Part shown: piece by piece, positions 1-8,102 of the stretch
How the letters are laid out: each line of letters starts with the position of its first letter
Numbering within the stretch: position 1 is the first letter of the stretch
Assembly: GCA_963708515.1 (NCBI GenBank)
Contig: CAVPSX010000012.1
Coordinates: 434,001-498,000, forward strand
Direction of reading: 5' to 3'
DNA length: 64,000 bases
Source of the DNA: JAPLJM01 sp963708515
GTDB lineage: Bacteria > Desulfobacterota > Syntrophia > Syntrophales > Fen-1087
The notes under the pieces: generated by a model
The model's input: only the letters and a program-made list of their open reading frames with translations
Database searches by the model: none
What the model was told of the DNA's origin: nothing
Translations under genes and position numbers: made by a program

Positions 1-1
1 T

Positions 2-34
2 CCTGCGGCCATCCAGGCGATTATCGACAAATAA
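2..34 (+). CDS. 3' end of an upstream gene (partial)
   Basis: The first bases read in frame as a short C-terminal tail, PAAIQAIIDK, followed by TAA at 32-34. The gene enters from outside the window. A hairpin 14 bases later fits the end of a transcription unit. The tail would suit an electron-transfer flavoprotein alpha subunit, which often sits beside acyl-CoA dehydrogenases, but ten residues cannot establish this. Confidence 0.35.
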   Translation, partial: PAAIQAIIDK

Positions 35-47
35 CCATGCAACACAG

Positions 48-81
48 CGAAAGAGAGGAATGCAACCGTTCCTCTCTTTCG
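48..81 (+). terminator. perfect 13-bp hairpin after the partial gene
   Basis: CGAAAGAGAGGAA (48-60) pairs perfectly with TTCCTCTCTTTCG (69-81) around an 8-base loop. There is no strong T-run after it, so it may be a weak or Rho-assisted terminator or an mRNA-stabilising stem. It separates the partial gene from the acyl-CoA dehydrogenase. Confidence 0.6.
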
Positions 82-204
82 CGATTTCTTGGCTGCTGAT
101 GCCCGGAGTGAATCCAGGGATTCACCCCGGACGTGAGCAGCTAAATGGCTTTGGGATCGTTTTTTTCCGGGGCCACGATTCTATAAAAAAGAGGGAGAGA
201 AGAC

Positions 205-1362
205 ATGAATTTAGACTTAACGGAAGACCAAAAAATGATTCAGGACACGGCAAGAAACTTTGCCAAAAGCGAACTCGAGCCCGTCGCCGCAAAAATGGAT
301 GAGCACGAAGACCGTCCCACCTTCCTGAAAAACCTCAAGAAACTGGCGGAGCTGGGTCTGATGGGCATCAATGTCAAGGGCGAGTACGGCGGTTCGGAAG
401 CGGGCGTTGTCGCTTTCAGTATCGCCGTGACGGAAATCGCCCGCGCCTGCGCTTCTACGGCAGTTACCATGTCGGTGAACAACATGGTCTGCGAAGTCAT
501 CCAGGCCATCGGTTCGGAAGAGCAGAAACTGGCCTATATTTCTAAGATATGTTCCGGCGAGTACTATGCCGGCGGCTTCGGATTAACGGAAACGACGGCC
601 GGTTCCGACCCTGCGGGGATGCGCTGCACGGCGGTTCTGGACGGCAATGAATGGGTTTTGAACGGCAACAAAATGTTCATCACGAGCGCGGAATATGCGG
701 GCGTGTTTGTCGTCTGGGCCGTGACGGACAAGGCCGCCAGGAAGGGCAAGGGCATCACGACGTTTCTGGTCGAGAACGGCCTCAAGGGATTTACCGTGGG
801 CCGCGCAGAACACAAGATGGGACAGCACGCGTCGGTCACCAACGAGTTGATTTTTGAAGACTGCCGCATTCCTAAAAACGCGATGATGGGCAAGCCCAAC
901 GACGGCTTCCGCATCGCCGCGGGCGAACTGGCCGGCGGACGTATCGGGATCGGATCGCTGGGCCTGGGCTGCGGCCTGGCGGCAATGGATTACGCCACGA
1001 GATATGCCAAGGAAAGAAAGCAGTTTGACCAACCCCTTTCGAACTTCCAGGCCATCCAGTGGATGATCGCCGAATCCTACACCGAGCTGGAAGCCGCCCG
1101 GTTGCTGCTCATGAATGCTGCGTACAACAAGGAACAGGGCCGCTATTTTGCCAAGCAGGCCTCCATGGCTAAGTATTTTGCGACGGAAGCCGCCGAGCAC
1201 GCCTGCTACAACGCGATTCAAATACTGGGCGGCTACGGTTACACAAAGGAATTCCCGGTGGAGCGCTACGCCCGGGACGTGCGCATCACCTCGATCTATG
1301 AGGGTACAAACCAGATTCAAAGGCTGATCATCGCCCGGGATATTCTGAGTGCCCTGGGATAA
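205..1362 (+). CDS. acyl-CoA dehydrogenase (short/medium-chain type)
   Basis: A 385-residue FAD enzyme of normal family length that introduces the alpha-beta double bond into acyl-CoA and passes electrons to electron-transfer flavoprotein. Visible family signatures are the FAD/substrate segment GGFGLTETTAGSD near residue 120, the ERKQFDQPLSNFQAIQ segment near 270, and the C-terminal IYEGTNQIQR, whose Glu is the catalytic base position of short-chain dehydrogenases. The start follows a purine-rich GGGAGAGA site. It is monocistronic here, closed by a terminator at 1395. In a syntrophic deltaproteobacterium such enzymes act on butyryl- or related CoA esters, but the substrate cannot be read from sequence. 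Confidence 0.93.
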   Translation: MNLDLTEDQKMIQDTARNFAKSELEPVAAKMDEHEDRPTFLKNLKKLAELGLMGINVKGEYGGSEAGVVAFSIAVTEIARACASTAVTMSVNNMVCEVIQAIGSEEQKLAYISKICSGEYYAGGFGLTETTAGSDPAGMRCTAVLDGNEWVLNGNKMFITSAEYAGVFVVWAVTDKAARKGKGITTFLVENGLKGFTVGRAEHKMGQHASVTNELIFEDCRIPKNAMMGKPNDGFRIAAGELAGGRIGIGSLGLGCGLAAMDYATRYAKERKQFDQPLSNFQAIQWMIAESYTELEAARLLLMNAAYNKEQGRYFAKQASMAKYFATEAAEHACYNAIQILGGYGYTKEFPVERYARDVRITSIYEGTNQIQRLIIARDILSALG

Positions 1363-1394
1363 CCTTTTCTTGCTTCTGCCTGCTCCGTTTCTCT

Positions 1395-1433
1395 AAAAAG
1401 CCCCTTCCTCCGTCCGGAGGCAAGGGGTTTTTT
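1395..1433 (+). terminator. Rho-independent terminator of the acyl-CoA dehydrogenase gene
   Basis: CCCCTTCCTCCG pairs with CGGAGG-c-AAGGGG (one bulged C) and is followed by six T. It is preceded by an A-run, so it may work in both directions and could also end the reverse-strand gene at 1491. Confidence 0.85.
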
Positions 1434-1490
1434 ATCGTATTGATGCAAACTGCTGCATGAACAGGAGCACGCCTTCCGGAACACATATCA

Positions 1491-1841
1491 TCACGGCATG
1501 GCGTAGCGGAAGCATCCCGTACTCTCATAAACCGGGGTAACGTCTCCCAGATGCGTGAAGGTTGTCATGGATGTCTTCGGTCGGTGGCTGACATCAGGTC
1601 TTTTTGGGCTGATTTTATACAGGTCATACCCGCCCGTGAAATAGTAATGGTCAATATCCGCCTTGCTGATATCCATCAAATGGCGCACATGATCCAGCCC
1701 TGCTTCCTTTTCTTCGAAAAATACGTCCAGATTGTCCCGCCACTGATCGGGCGCAATCTCCGGAATGGCGACAAAGCTTCTGTCGATGTCCTGCGTTTTT
1801 TTATTCGACTTCATCTTCCTGACAGGCTGCCTCATTTTCAT
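1491..1841 (-). CDS. hypothetical protein, 116 aa, unrecognised
   Basis: I do not recognise a family. The case for a real gene is a strong AGGAGG site seven bases before the ATG at 1841, no competing gene on the other strand, and a plausible composition. The N-terminal 20 residues are very basic (KMRQPVRKMKSNKK), the middle is acidic and aromatic (DQWRDNLDVFFEEKEAGLDHV, DIDHYYFTGGYDLY), and the C-terminus is rich in Ser/Thr. There is no signal peptide or membrane segment, and no cysteine pattern. It stands alone between the dehydrogenase and the response regulator. Confidence 0.6.
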   Translation of the reverse strand: MKMRQPVRKMKSNKKTQDIDRSFVAIPEIAPDQWRDNLDVFFEEKEAGLDHVRHLMDISKADIDHYYFTGGYDLYKISPKRPDVSHRPKTSMTTFTHLGDVTPVYESTGCFRYAMP

Positions 1842-2197
1842 GAAATTCCTCCTTTTCCATCATACTTTCAGAAATTATTCTTTTACGATTGCGGCATTCT
1901 TTCTTCATGACGTCAGGCCTGCCTCAAATGTCCTATCCTGAAGATTCTGTCAGAAACTGAAACGGGCCCGCCGCCATGCCGCTTGCATGACAGTCGGAAG
2001 ATGGCCGCCTTGTTGAAGTAATCCTTCATGAACAGTGCCACAGTCGGGAGAAAAAAGACGATTTATGCTATGTTTCTGTATTCGTTCAGATATTTTTATT
2101 CACTGGCAAGGATGGATGCAATGAGGAAGGGTGATTTACTAGGGAAATGGCTGCGTAATGGCCTTCACGATGCGTAAGCCATTACACAGCTTAGAAG
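1842..2197. other. non-coding gap with a small hairpin
   Basis: No convincing gene is visible. GTAATGGC (2155-2162) can pair with GCCATTAC (2178-2185), 13 bases past the end of the reverse-strand response regulator, and may act as its 3' end structure. The rest shows no feature I can name. Confidence 0.4.
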
Positions 2198-3571
2198 TCA
2201 GTCAGATTTGCGCAGCTTATACTTCATCATCTTCAACTGCAGACCCTTGCGGCTCAACCCCAACTGCTGGGCCGCGCGTGTCACATTATGGCCGCATTCC
2301 TCCAGTGTGGCAAGAATCATACTCTTTTCAATATCTTCCATATGTGTCTTGACAAAATCCTTGAAGGGTTTTTGTGCCGCGCCGGACGGGAGGGATAGAC
2401 CTGACTCCACAGCTGTTTTCAATTCGGAAGGCAGGTCGGCAAACGCGATGGTTTCGCTGCGGGCCATCAGAACGACCCGCTCCACGAGATTCTCAAGTTC
2501 ACGGATATTGCCCGGCCATTCATACTGGATAAAAAGATTTCTGACCCGGTCATCCATGCCCTTCACCGCCCGGTCCAGCTTTTTGTTGAATTTTTCAATG
2601 AAATAATCCGTCAGCGCCGGGATATCTTCCCTGCGTTCCCTGAGCGGCGGTAAATGTGCGGGAATGACATTGAGGCGATAGAAAAGGTCTTCCCGAAAGC
2701 GGCCGTCCCGGACATCCTGGAGGAGATTCCGGTTCGTCGCCGTTACGAGGCGGACATCGACCTTGATCGTCTGCAGCCCGCCCACGCGCTCGAACTGCTG
2801 CTCCTGAATCACGCGCAGCAGCTTGACCTGCATGTCCTTTGGGAGTTCGCCGACTTCGTCCAGAAACAGGGTCCCCTTTTGAGCCAGTTCGAATCGTCCC
2901 TGTTTTTTTGCGACGGCCCCTGTAAAGGCGCCCTTTTCATAGCCGAATAACTCGCTTTCCATGAGATTTTCCGGAATGGCTGCACAATTGATCTTGATGA
3001 AAGGGTTGTTTCTGCGCGGGCTGTTGCGATGGATCGCGTGGGCGATGAGCTCCTTGCCGGTACCCGTCTCGCCTGTAATCAGAACCGTGGTTGTGGTGGG
3101 GGCAACACGCTTGATGGTTTCGAAGATATCCGCCATGCGGGGGCCGGCGCCGATGATACCATAACGGTCAATGTCTTCAGGGTCGAGCAGCGCTTCGTCT
3201 TCATTGAGCCGGCGTGTCCTGATGGCCTTCTCGATGACATTTTTCAGATCTTCCTGTTCAAAGGGCTTTGAGATGTAATCAAAAGCTCCCTTTTTCAAGG
3301 CGTCCACGGCAGTTGCTACGGTTCCATGGGCCGTAATGATAATGACCGGTACAGATGGATACTCCCGGATCATACGGTCCAGAAGCCCCAGACCGTCCAG
3401 GTTCGGCATTTTCAGATCCGTCACGACGACGTCGACGGGACCGGTCTTCAGTATTTTCATCGCTTCCAGGCCGTCGGAGGCTGCCGCAACCTCATAGCCC
3501 TCCTTTTTCAGCATGGCCTGCAGGACGAGCCGCATATTCAGTTCGTCGTCAACGATCAGAATGATATTCAA
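2198..3571 (-). CDS. sigma-54-dependent response regulator (NtrC family)
   Basis: Domains in order: receiver (about 1-120, phospho-acceptor Asp52 in VVVTDLKMP, with Asp8/Asp9, Thr80 and Lys102), AAA+ sigma-54 interaction domain (Walker A GETGTGKE, sigma-54 loop GAFTGA, Walker B GTLFLDEVGEL) and a Fis-type helix-turn-helix at the C-terminus (NVTRAAQQLGLSRKGLQ). It would activate sigma-54 promoters when phosphorylated by the kinase encoded upstream at 3879-5432. I place the start at TTG 3571, preceded by GGAGGGGAG, giving 457 residues. The ATG at 3607 would add 12 residues unlike a receiver N-terminus. About 310 bases, including a repeat copy, separate it from the kinase. Confidence 0.93.
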   Translation of the reverse strand: MNIILIVDDELNMRLVLQAMLKKEGYEVAAASDGLEAMKILKTGPVDVVVTDLKMPNLDGLGLLDRMIREYPSVPVIIITAHGTVATAVDALKKGAFDYISKPFEQEDLKNVIEKAIRTRRLNEDEALLDPEDIDRYGIIGAGPRMADIFETIKRVAPTTTTVLITGETGTGKELIAHAIHRNSPRRNNPFIKINCAAIPENLMESELFGYEKGAFTGAVAKKQGRFELAQKGTLFLDEVGELPKDMQVKLLRVIQEQQFERVGGLQTIKVDVRLVTATNRNLLQDVRDGRFREDLFYRLNVIPAHLPPLRERREDIPALTDYFIEKFNKKLDRAVKGMDDRVRNLFIQYEWPGNIRELENLVERVVLMARSETIAFADLPSELKTAVESGLSLPSGAAQKPFKDFVKTHMEDIEKSMILATLEECGHNVTRAAQQLGLSRKGLQLKMMKYKLRKSD

Positions 3572-3681
3572 CGGGGTCTCCCCTCCCCTTCCTCTGCACG
3601 CAACCAAATCTTCAAAAATGGCTGGGCTTCATTTTGGCGTGAATCGTACCGGAAAAGTCCCTTTCCTGCAAGACCATCTGA

Positions 3682-3869
3682 GGGCTTTGCCTGACCGCTG
3701 AAAAATGGTTCGCAAGCAACGAATGAAAGATTTTTCGTTGATGGGGACACGACTCCGTCAAGCCCCCTCCCCATGACTCATTTATTGATTTCAAGCATGT
3801 TTATGCCTTAACATATTTCAAGCGAAATAGATTGTGAGCCGCGGGCGTTGTCCATTTTTCCAAGGTCTC
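3682..3869 (+). repeat. dispersed palindromic repeat, copy 1 (extended)
   Basis: Contains the left arm GAAAAATGGTTCGCAAGC, the core CATTTATTGATTTCAA and the right arm GAGCCGCGGGCG...CCATTTTTCCAAGGTCTC. It carries an extra segment (about 3737-3775) with ATGGGG and CCCCAT ends absent from the other copies. It lies between the kinase stop and the regulator start, so it is in the untranslated part of their transcript. Confidence 0.8.
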
Positions 3870-3878
3870 CATCTGTCT

Positions 3879-5432
3879 TTATTCATGGGCTACATCCAGA
3901 CGGATATAGAAAATGCTCCCCTGGCCGGGGATGGATTTCACGCGCAGCCGCCCCCCGTGGCTCTTGACAATGCGCTGGCAGATGGGCAGTCCCAGACCCA
4001 CGCCTCTTTCTTTCGTGGTAAAAAAAGGTTTAAAAATATTCTTAATGTCTTCCCGCTTGATGCCCTTTCCCGTATCCCGGATGGAGAGGCCCACCGCGGC
4101 ACCGGCGTCTCCGGCAATCCGCGATGTCCGAAATGTCAGGGTCCCGCCTTCGGGCATGCCTTCCATCGCATTATAGGCGAGGTTTAGGATAACCTGCACC
4201 ATCTGTTCCGCGTCTATATTGACCGGGGGCAGATCCGGATGGAGATCCTGTTCAATGGCCATGTTTTCAGGGAGACTGCTGGCCCGGATGATCGATATCG
4301 TTTTTTCAACCAGAGGGTTGAGCCATTGAGTTTTTCGATTCAGCTGATAGGGCTTCGCATAGTTCAGAAATTGTGAAACCACGCTGTTCAGGCGATCGAC
4401 CTCCTCGATGATGACATCAAGAAGTCTCTGGTGTTCCTCATCTTTTTCTTCGGAGCGCAGAACCTGCGCCGCGCCTTTCATGGAACCCAGGGGGTTGCGG
4501 ATTTCATGAGCCAGGACAGGCGCCATCTCCTCCAGCAGCCGGCTTTTTTCCCGCTCCAACCTCTCATCCAGCGCGTACAGGGACGTAAAGACATCGGGGC
4601 TGTCCGGGTAGATCATGGTCAGGATTTTTTTCAGAATCTGCCGGAAGGGCTCGATGGAAATGACGATGATAAAGGAAGCCACCAGAATATGACTGAAGGG
4701 CGCCGCGGCCTTTCCAAACAGCCCCGTGAAGATCGTGAAGATGATCGCCGCAAAGCAGGTCATGATGAAAACAACCATGGCGCGGGCCATGATGTCGTGG
4801 AGCGCCGTCAATTGCGGGGTGGTGATAGTCATGAGGATCAGGTAAATCAGGGCTGCCAGGATAATGTCTGCGTGCAGGGAAAATCCATAAGCCACCCCGG
4901 CCAGACGCTCCAGCCCCATGAGCAAAGCCGTGATGGCGAAGGCAATGGCCAGGTAGCGCATCCGTTTTTTTTCGGCGCCTGCGGCCTTCGCCTTCAGGTA
5001 GACGATCAAGGCCAGATAGCAGATCACGAACAGGATCGCGACATAGGCCCTCAAGAGCAGGGGAAGATTGGGCTGGACGCCGCCAAGGGGGAATCCCGTA
5101 TGGAAGACGACATAAGAAACGACGGCCATGGCAATACTGATAACAGATGCAAGCGCGATATGGCGTTCGGATAAAAAAGTCTGCTGATTGAGCAGGGTAC
5201 GCGTAAAGGCGATGGCAAGCGGCGGGAGGGCCAGCAGGCCCAAGGTTTCCGCCATTTTCAGAAAATCATGCAGGAGAAGACCGCCAAAGAAATTCGCCCC
5301 TTTACAGACAAACAGCGCCAGACAGAGCCAGGCAAAACTCAGATGCGCCGGCGTCTTGTTTTTGCTGATCATTAATGAAACGGCGATGGTCAGACTGACC
5401 GCCGCCAGGGTCAATGATTCCATGATTTGCAT
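3879..5432 (-). CDS. membrane sensor histidine kinase
   Basis: A 517-residue protein with about eight hydrophobic segments over residues 1-260 and no obvious periplasmic domain, then a HisKA domain with phospho-acceptor His309 (LAHEIRNPLG) and a HATPase_c domain (N box NAMEGMPEGG, G1 DTGKGI, FKPFFTTK, G2 GVGLGLPICQRI). It presumably phosphorylates the regulator at 2198-3571. The membrane layout suggests it senses something within or close to the bilayer; the signal is unknown. The start is awkward: the ATG at 5432 lies five bases after a strong terminator hairpin with no ribosome site, and ATG 5423 is an alternative. Confidence 0.9.
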   Translation of the reverse strand: MQIMESLTLAAVSLTIAVSLMISKNKTPAHLSFAWLCLALFVCKGANFFGGLLLHDFLKMAETLGLLALPPLAIAFTRTLLNQQTFLSERHIALASVISIAMAVVSYVVFHTGFPLGGVQPNLPLLLRAYVAILFVICYLALIVYLKAKAAGAEKKRMRYLAIAFAITALLMGLERLAGVAYGFSLHADIILAALIYLILMTITTPQLTALHDIMARAMVVFIMTCFAAIIFTIFTGLFGKAAAPFSHILVASFIIVISIEPFRQILKKILTMIYPDSPDVFTSLYALDERLEREKSRLLEEMAPVLAHEIRNPLGSMKGAAQVLRSEEKDEEHQRLLDVIIEEVDRLNSVVSQFLNYAKPYQLNRKTQWLNPLVEKTISIIRASSLPENMAIEQDLHPDLPPVNIDAEQMVQVILNLAYNAMEGMPEGGTLTFRTSRIAGDAGAAVGLSIRDTGKGIKREDIKNIFKPFFTTKERGVGLGLPICQRIVKSHGGRLRVKSIPGQGSIFYIRLDVAHE

Positions 5433-5437
5433 GAATT

Positions 5438-5466
5438 AAAAAGCCCGGGCCGGGCCCGGGCTTTTT
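5438..5466 (-). terminator. strong bidirectional terminator of the CoA-transferase gene
   Basis: AAAAAGCCCGGGC (5438-5450) and GCCCGGGCTTTTT (5454-5466) form a perfect 13-bp stem with a 3-base loop, and the A and T runs give a U-tract in either direction. It lies 18 bases past the stop of the CoA-transferase gene. Confidence 0.92.
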
Positions 5467-5484
5467 GTCGAAAGGTTGAATGAT

Positions 5485-6996
5485 TTACTTTGCGGACTGA
5501 TAACCCTGATCCCAATCGAAGCCCCACAGCTCGCCACCCATGGGCAGCTTGTATTTCCTGCGCTCGTCGTAGGAGGGGTATCTCCTCGGGCCCGTCGGCC
5601 CCATGGAGACGGGGAATTTGGGCGCCAGCAGACCGTTTTCGCGCGCCTCTTTCTCGAGCCACTCCCGGTCATCGGGATGGGCGATGGAAATCAGCGCCGA
5701 GGCCCTTTCGTAACCGGAAAGTCCTCTCAGGTTGACGATACCGAACTCGGTGCAGACATAATTGGCCAGCTGGGCCGGCACGTCCACGCTTGATCCTTCA
5801 GGCAGGAACGGAACGATTCTCGATGTGCCGTGTTTGCTGCGAGCAGTCATGGAGGCCACGCCGCGGCCGCCCTTGGACTGGGCGCAGAAGGTCACGAACT
5901 GGAAATAACCGCCGGTGCTGGAAATCGGGCGCTTCTCATAGAAACCGGAGCACTGCTGGCCCAGAAGGTCCACAGCCACGCAGTTGTCGATGGCGATCAT
6001 GTTGTCGATTCTTCTCAGGATATCGAAGTTGTTCGTATAGCTGATATCGTAAACGGCCATGGACTGGTTGCGATGAATCGTGTTGTAGTACCATTCCACA
6101 TCGACGGGGAAGGCAAACGTATAAACGCTCTTGCCCTGGTCGAGGCTCTTGAACTTGTTGGTCACCTGGCCGGATTCGATCAGCTTGATCAGACCGGCAT
6201 TGAGCATTTCCGTATGGATACCGAGGTCCTTGAACCCCGCATCCGCCATGGCGGCCACACAGGCCGACGGCAGCGACCCGATGCCGAGCTGGATGATGTC
6301 CCGGTCCCTCATGATCGTCATGACGTGCTTGGCGATCTCCTGTTCGACGGGCTTGGCCTGAATGGCCTTCTCGTTGATCTGGGGCCACTTGTACTTCTCG
6401 CAGTCTACCTCAACCCAGTAGTCGATGTCGTCGATGTGGAAGGTGTTGAAACGGCCGCCTTCCGCCCAGGGATAATCCGACCGGGCTTCGAAGACGATCT
6501 TCTTGGCCGTCTGGCTAAAAAGTTTGCAGTTGTTCGTCCCGTAGGACGTATTGAAGAAACCGTGCTCATCGGGCGGCGTGACGGCGTTGAACCACCAGTC
6601 CAGGCCGCGCTTCTCCCTCACAGCGTTGACGAAGCGATAGTGGTGGGCATTGATGCCGTAGGCCCATCCCCACTGCGCCCAGTCCGAGACATTATTGGTG
6701 TCTCTGGCCTTGCGTTGCCAGGGGAAGAAGAAAAACTCATGAACGCAGTGATATTCCTGCAGGGGGTCGATCTGTTGCAGTTCCGGATGGGGATAAAACA
6801 TCGCATACATCCAGAATTCAATGTCCTTGAGCTGGCCCGGACCGGGGCCCAATCTCTTTGCGACGGCCTCGGTGCAAACGGTCGAGTCGCCGCCGACGCT
6901 GCCGTGGTTGATCCAGTCGCCCGATTTTACCATATCGGCGATCTGCTCAGCGGTTCTCTTTTTGTCTCTAATTTTTTGCTGAATGGGTGTTGTCAT
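5485..6996 (-). CDS. acetyl-CoA hydrolase/CoA-transferase family protein
   Basis: A 503-residue member of the class I CoA-transferase family (acetyl-CoA hydrolase, succinyl-CoA:acetate and 4-hydroxybutyrate CoA-transferases). The segment DLGIHTEMLNAGLIKLIESG carries the Glu (HTEM) that forms the covalent glutamyl-CoA intermediate in this family, and IGSLPSA is the oxyanion/CoA-binding loop. Start at ATG 6996 after AGGAGGG. It is monocistronic, with its own promoter candidate at 7184-7212 and a strong terminator. It would swap CoA between acyl groups such as acetate, propionate or butyrate, so linking acid activation to beta-oxidation. The exact acid pair is unknown. Confidence 0.88.
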   Translation of the reverse strand: MTTPIQQKIRDKKRTAEQIADMVKSGDWINHGSVGGDSTVCTEAVAKRLGPGPGQLKDIEFWMYAMFYPHPELQQIDPLQEYHCVHEFFFFPWQRKARDTNNVSDWAQWGWAYGINAHHYRFVNAVREKRGLDWWFNAVTPPDEHGFFNTSYGTNNCKLFSQTAKKIVFEARSDYPWAEGGRFNTFHIDDIDYWVEVDCEKYKWPQINEKAIQAKPVEQEIAKHVMTIMRDRDIIQLGIGSLPSACVAAMADAGFKDLGIHTEMLNAGLIKLIESGQVTNKFKSLDQGKSVYTFAFPVDVEWYYNTIHRNQSMAVYDISYTNNFDILRRIDNMIAIDNCVAVDLLGQQCSGFYEKRPISSTGGYFQFVTFCAQSKGGRGVASMTARSKHGTSRIVPFLPEGSSVDVPAQLANYVCTEFGIVNLRGLSGYERASALISIAHPDDREWLEKEARENGLLAPKFPVSMGPTGPRRYPSYDERRKYKLPMGGELWGFDWDQGYQSAK

Positions 6997-7164
6997 TCTT
7001 AGCCCTCCTAAAAGATTAAAAATGCTTGAAGCGTTTGAAGATGTTCAAGAAGCCCGGCTTTGGGGAACCCAAACCGGGATAAAACAACCTAACAACTGAC
7101 TGCGCGTTTTACCCCCCTTTCCTCTATTTATTTGAATTTGCTTTATTTTTACGATCAAGCCACC

Positions 7165-7213
7165 CTTGACAACGTAGCAGGTTTTTCTAATATGTCTGAA
7201 CCTCGTTGTCAAG
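7165..7213 (-). promoter_or_regulatory. promoter of the CoA-transferase gene with a 10-bp inverted repeat
   Basis: On the reverse strand TTGACA (7212-7207) and TAGAAA (7189-7184) are 17 bases apart, a good sigma-70 layout about 190 bases before the start codon. The -35 is one arm of a perfect inverted repeat, CTTGACAACG (7165-7174) and CGTTGTCAAG (7204-7213), 29 bases apart. The other arm lies downstream of the -10, so the pair could bind a dimeric regulator that loops the promoter. Confidence 0.55.
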
Positions 7214-7282
7214 AAAAATATGACAATCCGGCTCCCTTCCCAACGCTGTCCCGGTGATGATCTGAAGCAATTGTGAAATCAG

Positions 7283-8044
7283 CTACCTGCCCAAACATTC
7301 AGAGGCGCCTCTGCCGCGTCCATCCGTATCTTCCCGCGTAACGACACCCCCCTCAAAGGTCAAAACATAAATAAAATCATCCTTGCCGCAATTGTAGGTC
7401 CATTTTTCGACACCCCTTGCGACCGATTGTTTTTTGTCAGAGGCGTACCGGCTATCTGGTGCCGTTCGTTTATCACCTTTGGCGTGCGTGCTCTTTTTAA
7501 CGCTTCCTTTTTCCTGAAATGTCGGCTTTCCGCATTTGATGAGCACCTTGGACTTGCTGTCGCCGACCCCTACCATTTCATCGCCGCACCGGAAAGCCTG
7601 CGCCCCGGAGGCAAAAAGAAGACAAAAGACGGAGGCGGTAACCAGGACGATGCAATTCGTTTTCACCCGCTTTTTCATAGGAGACTCCTTCCCGATTCTT
7701 ATTTCATGAGCCGTCGAATTCCGGTAGGATTTGAATTGTGAACATATTTCAGAAGACCCCGGCTGATAATTGCGGCAAATCTGCGGTCTTGTCTCATAGA
7801 TTGTGCAGCGGCAATGATCTCCTTCCCATTCAAGAAACGGGCAGCCGTGCAGGTAATGTCCATCCTCTGTCGAAACAAGGTGATCCCCCATCCAGACGGC
7901 GTGTTCCCGCTCAATCATGGCCAGGATATCCTGTCGTCCTTCGTCACGCCAGCGCTGCTGATCCTCCGACGCGGCATAGGCGATAAAATCGGCCAGGCAG
8001 CATTTGCCGCAGCGCCGACAGGTATATTCAGTTTCGTTCTCCAT
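7283..8044 (-). CDS. YkgJ-type cysteine-cluster protein fused in frame to a DUF2845 secreted protein
   Basis: The first ~120 residues from ATG 8044 are a YkgJ-family metal-binding module: CRRCGKCC, then CPFLEW...CRC and IYETRPQICRNY. Without any stop the frame runs into a second protein that has its own Shine-Dalgarno and ATG at 7678: a signal peptide (KKRVKTNCIVLVTAS...GAQA) followed by DUF2845 (FRCGDEMVGVGDSKSKV, CGKP). A signal peptide in mid-protein makes no sense for a true fusion. More likely these are two genes, and either a base error has removed the first gene's stop or the second is mainly translated from its own start. It lies 19 bases or more after a methyltransferase gene on the same strand. 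The function of both parts is unknown. Confidence 0.75.
   Translation of the reverse strand: MENETEYTCRRCGKCCLADFIAYAASEDQQRWRDEGRQDILAMIEREHAVWMGDHLVSTEDGHYLHGCPFLEWEGDHCRCTIYETRPQICRNYQPGSSEICSQFKSYRNSTAHEIRIGKESPMKKRVKTNCIVLVTASVFCLLFASGAQAFRCGDEMVGVGDSKSKVLIKCGKPTFQEKGSVKKSTHAKGDKRTAPDSRYASDKKQSVARGVEKWTYNCGKDDFIYVLTFEGGVVTREDTDGRGRGASECLGR
7678..7690 (-). promoter_or_regulatory. internal ribosome site and start of the DUF2845 protein
   Basis: AAGGAG (7690-7685 on the reverse strand) stands six bases before ATG 7678, which opens a 131-residue secreted DUF2845 protein ending at 7283. This site argues for independent translation of the second half of the apparent fusion. Confidence 0.75.
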
Positions 8045-8102
8045 TGCGTCCCGACGTGATGACTTCGAAAAAAACAGGAACATAATGTACGAGCAGCACG
8101 CA

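Noticed and set aside
5830..7002. A 390-codon forward open frame opposite the CoA-transferase gene
   Set aside because: It is the antisense of a clear enzyme with catalytic motifs, ribosome site, promoter and terminator, and its translation shows no family signature.
7053..7078. Hairpin CCCGG.TTTGG/CCAAACCGGG as a terminator
   Set aside because: It lies in the leader of the CoA-transferase gene, is imperfect, and has no U-tract for any gene ending there.
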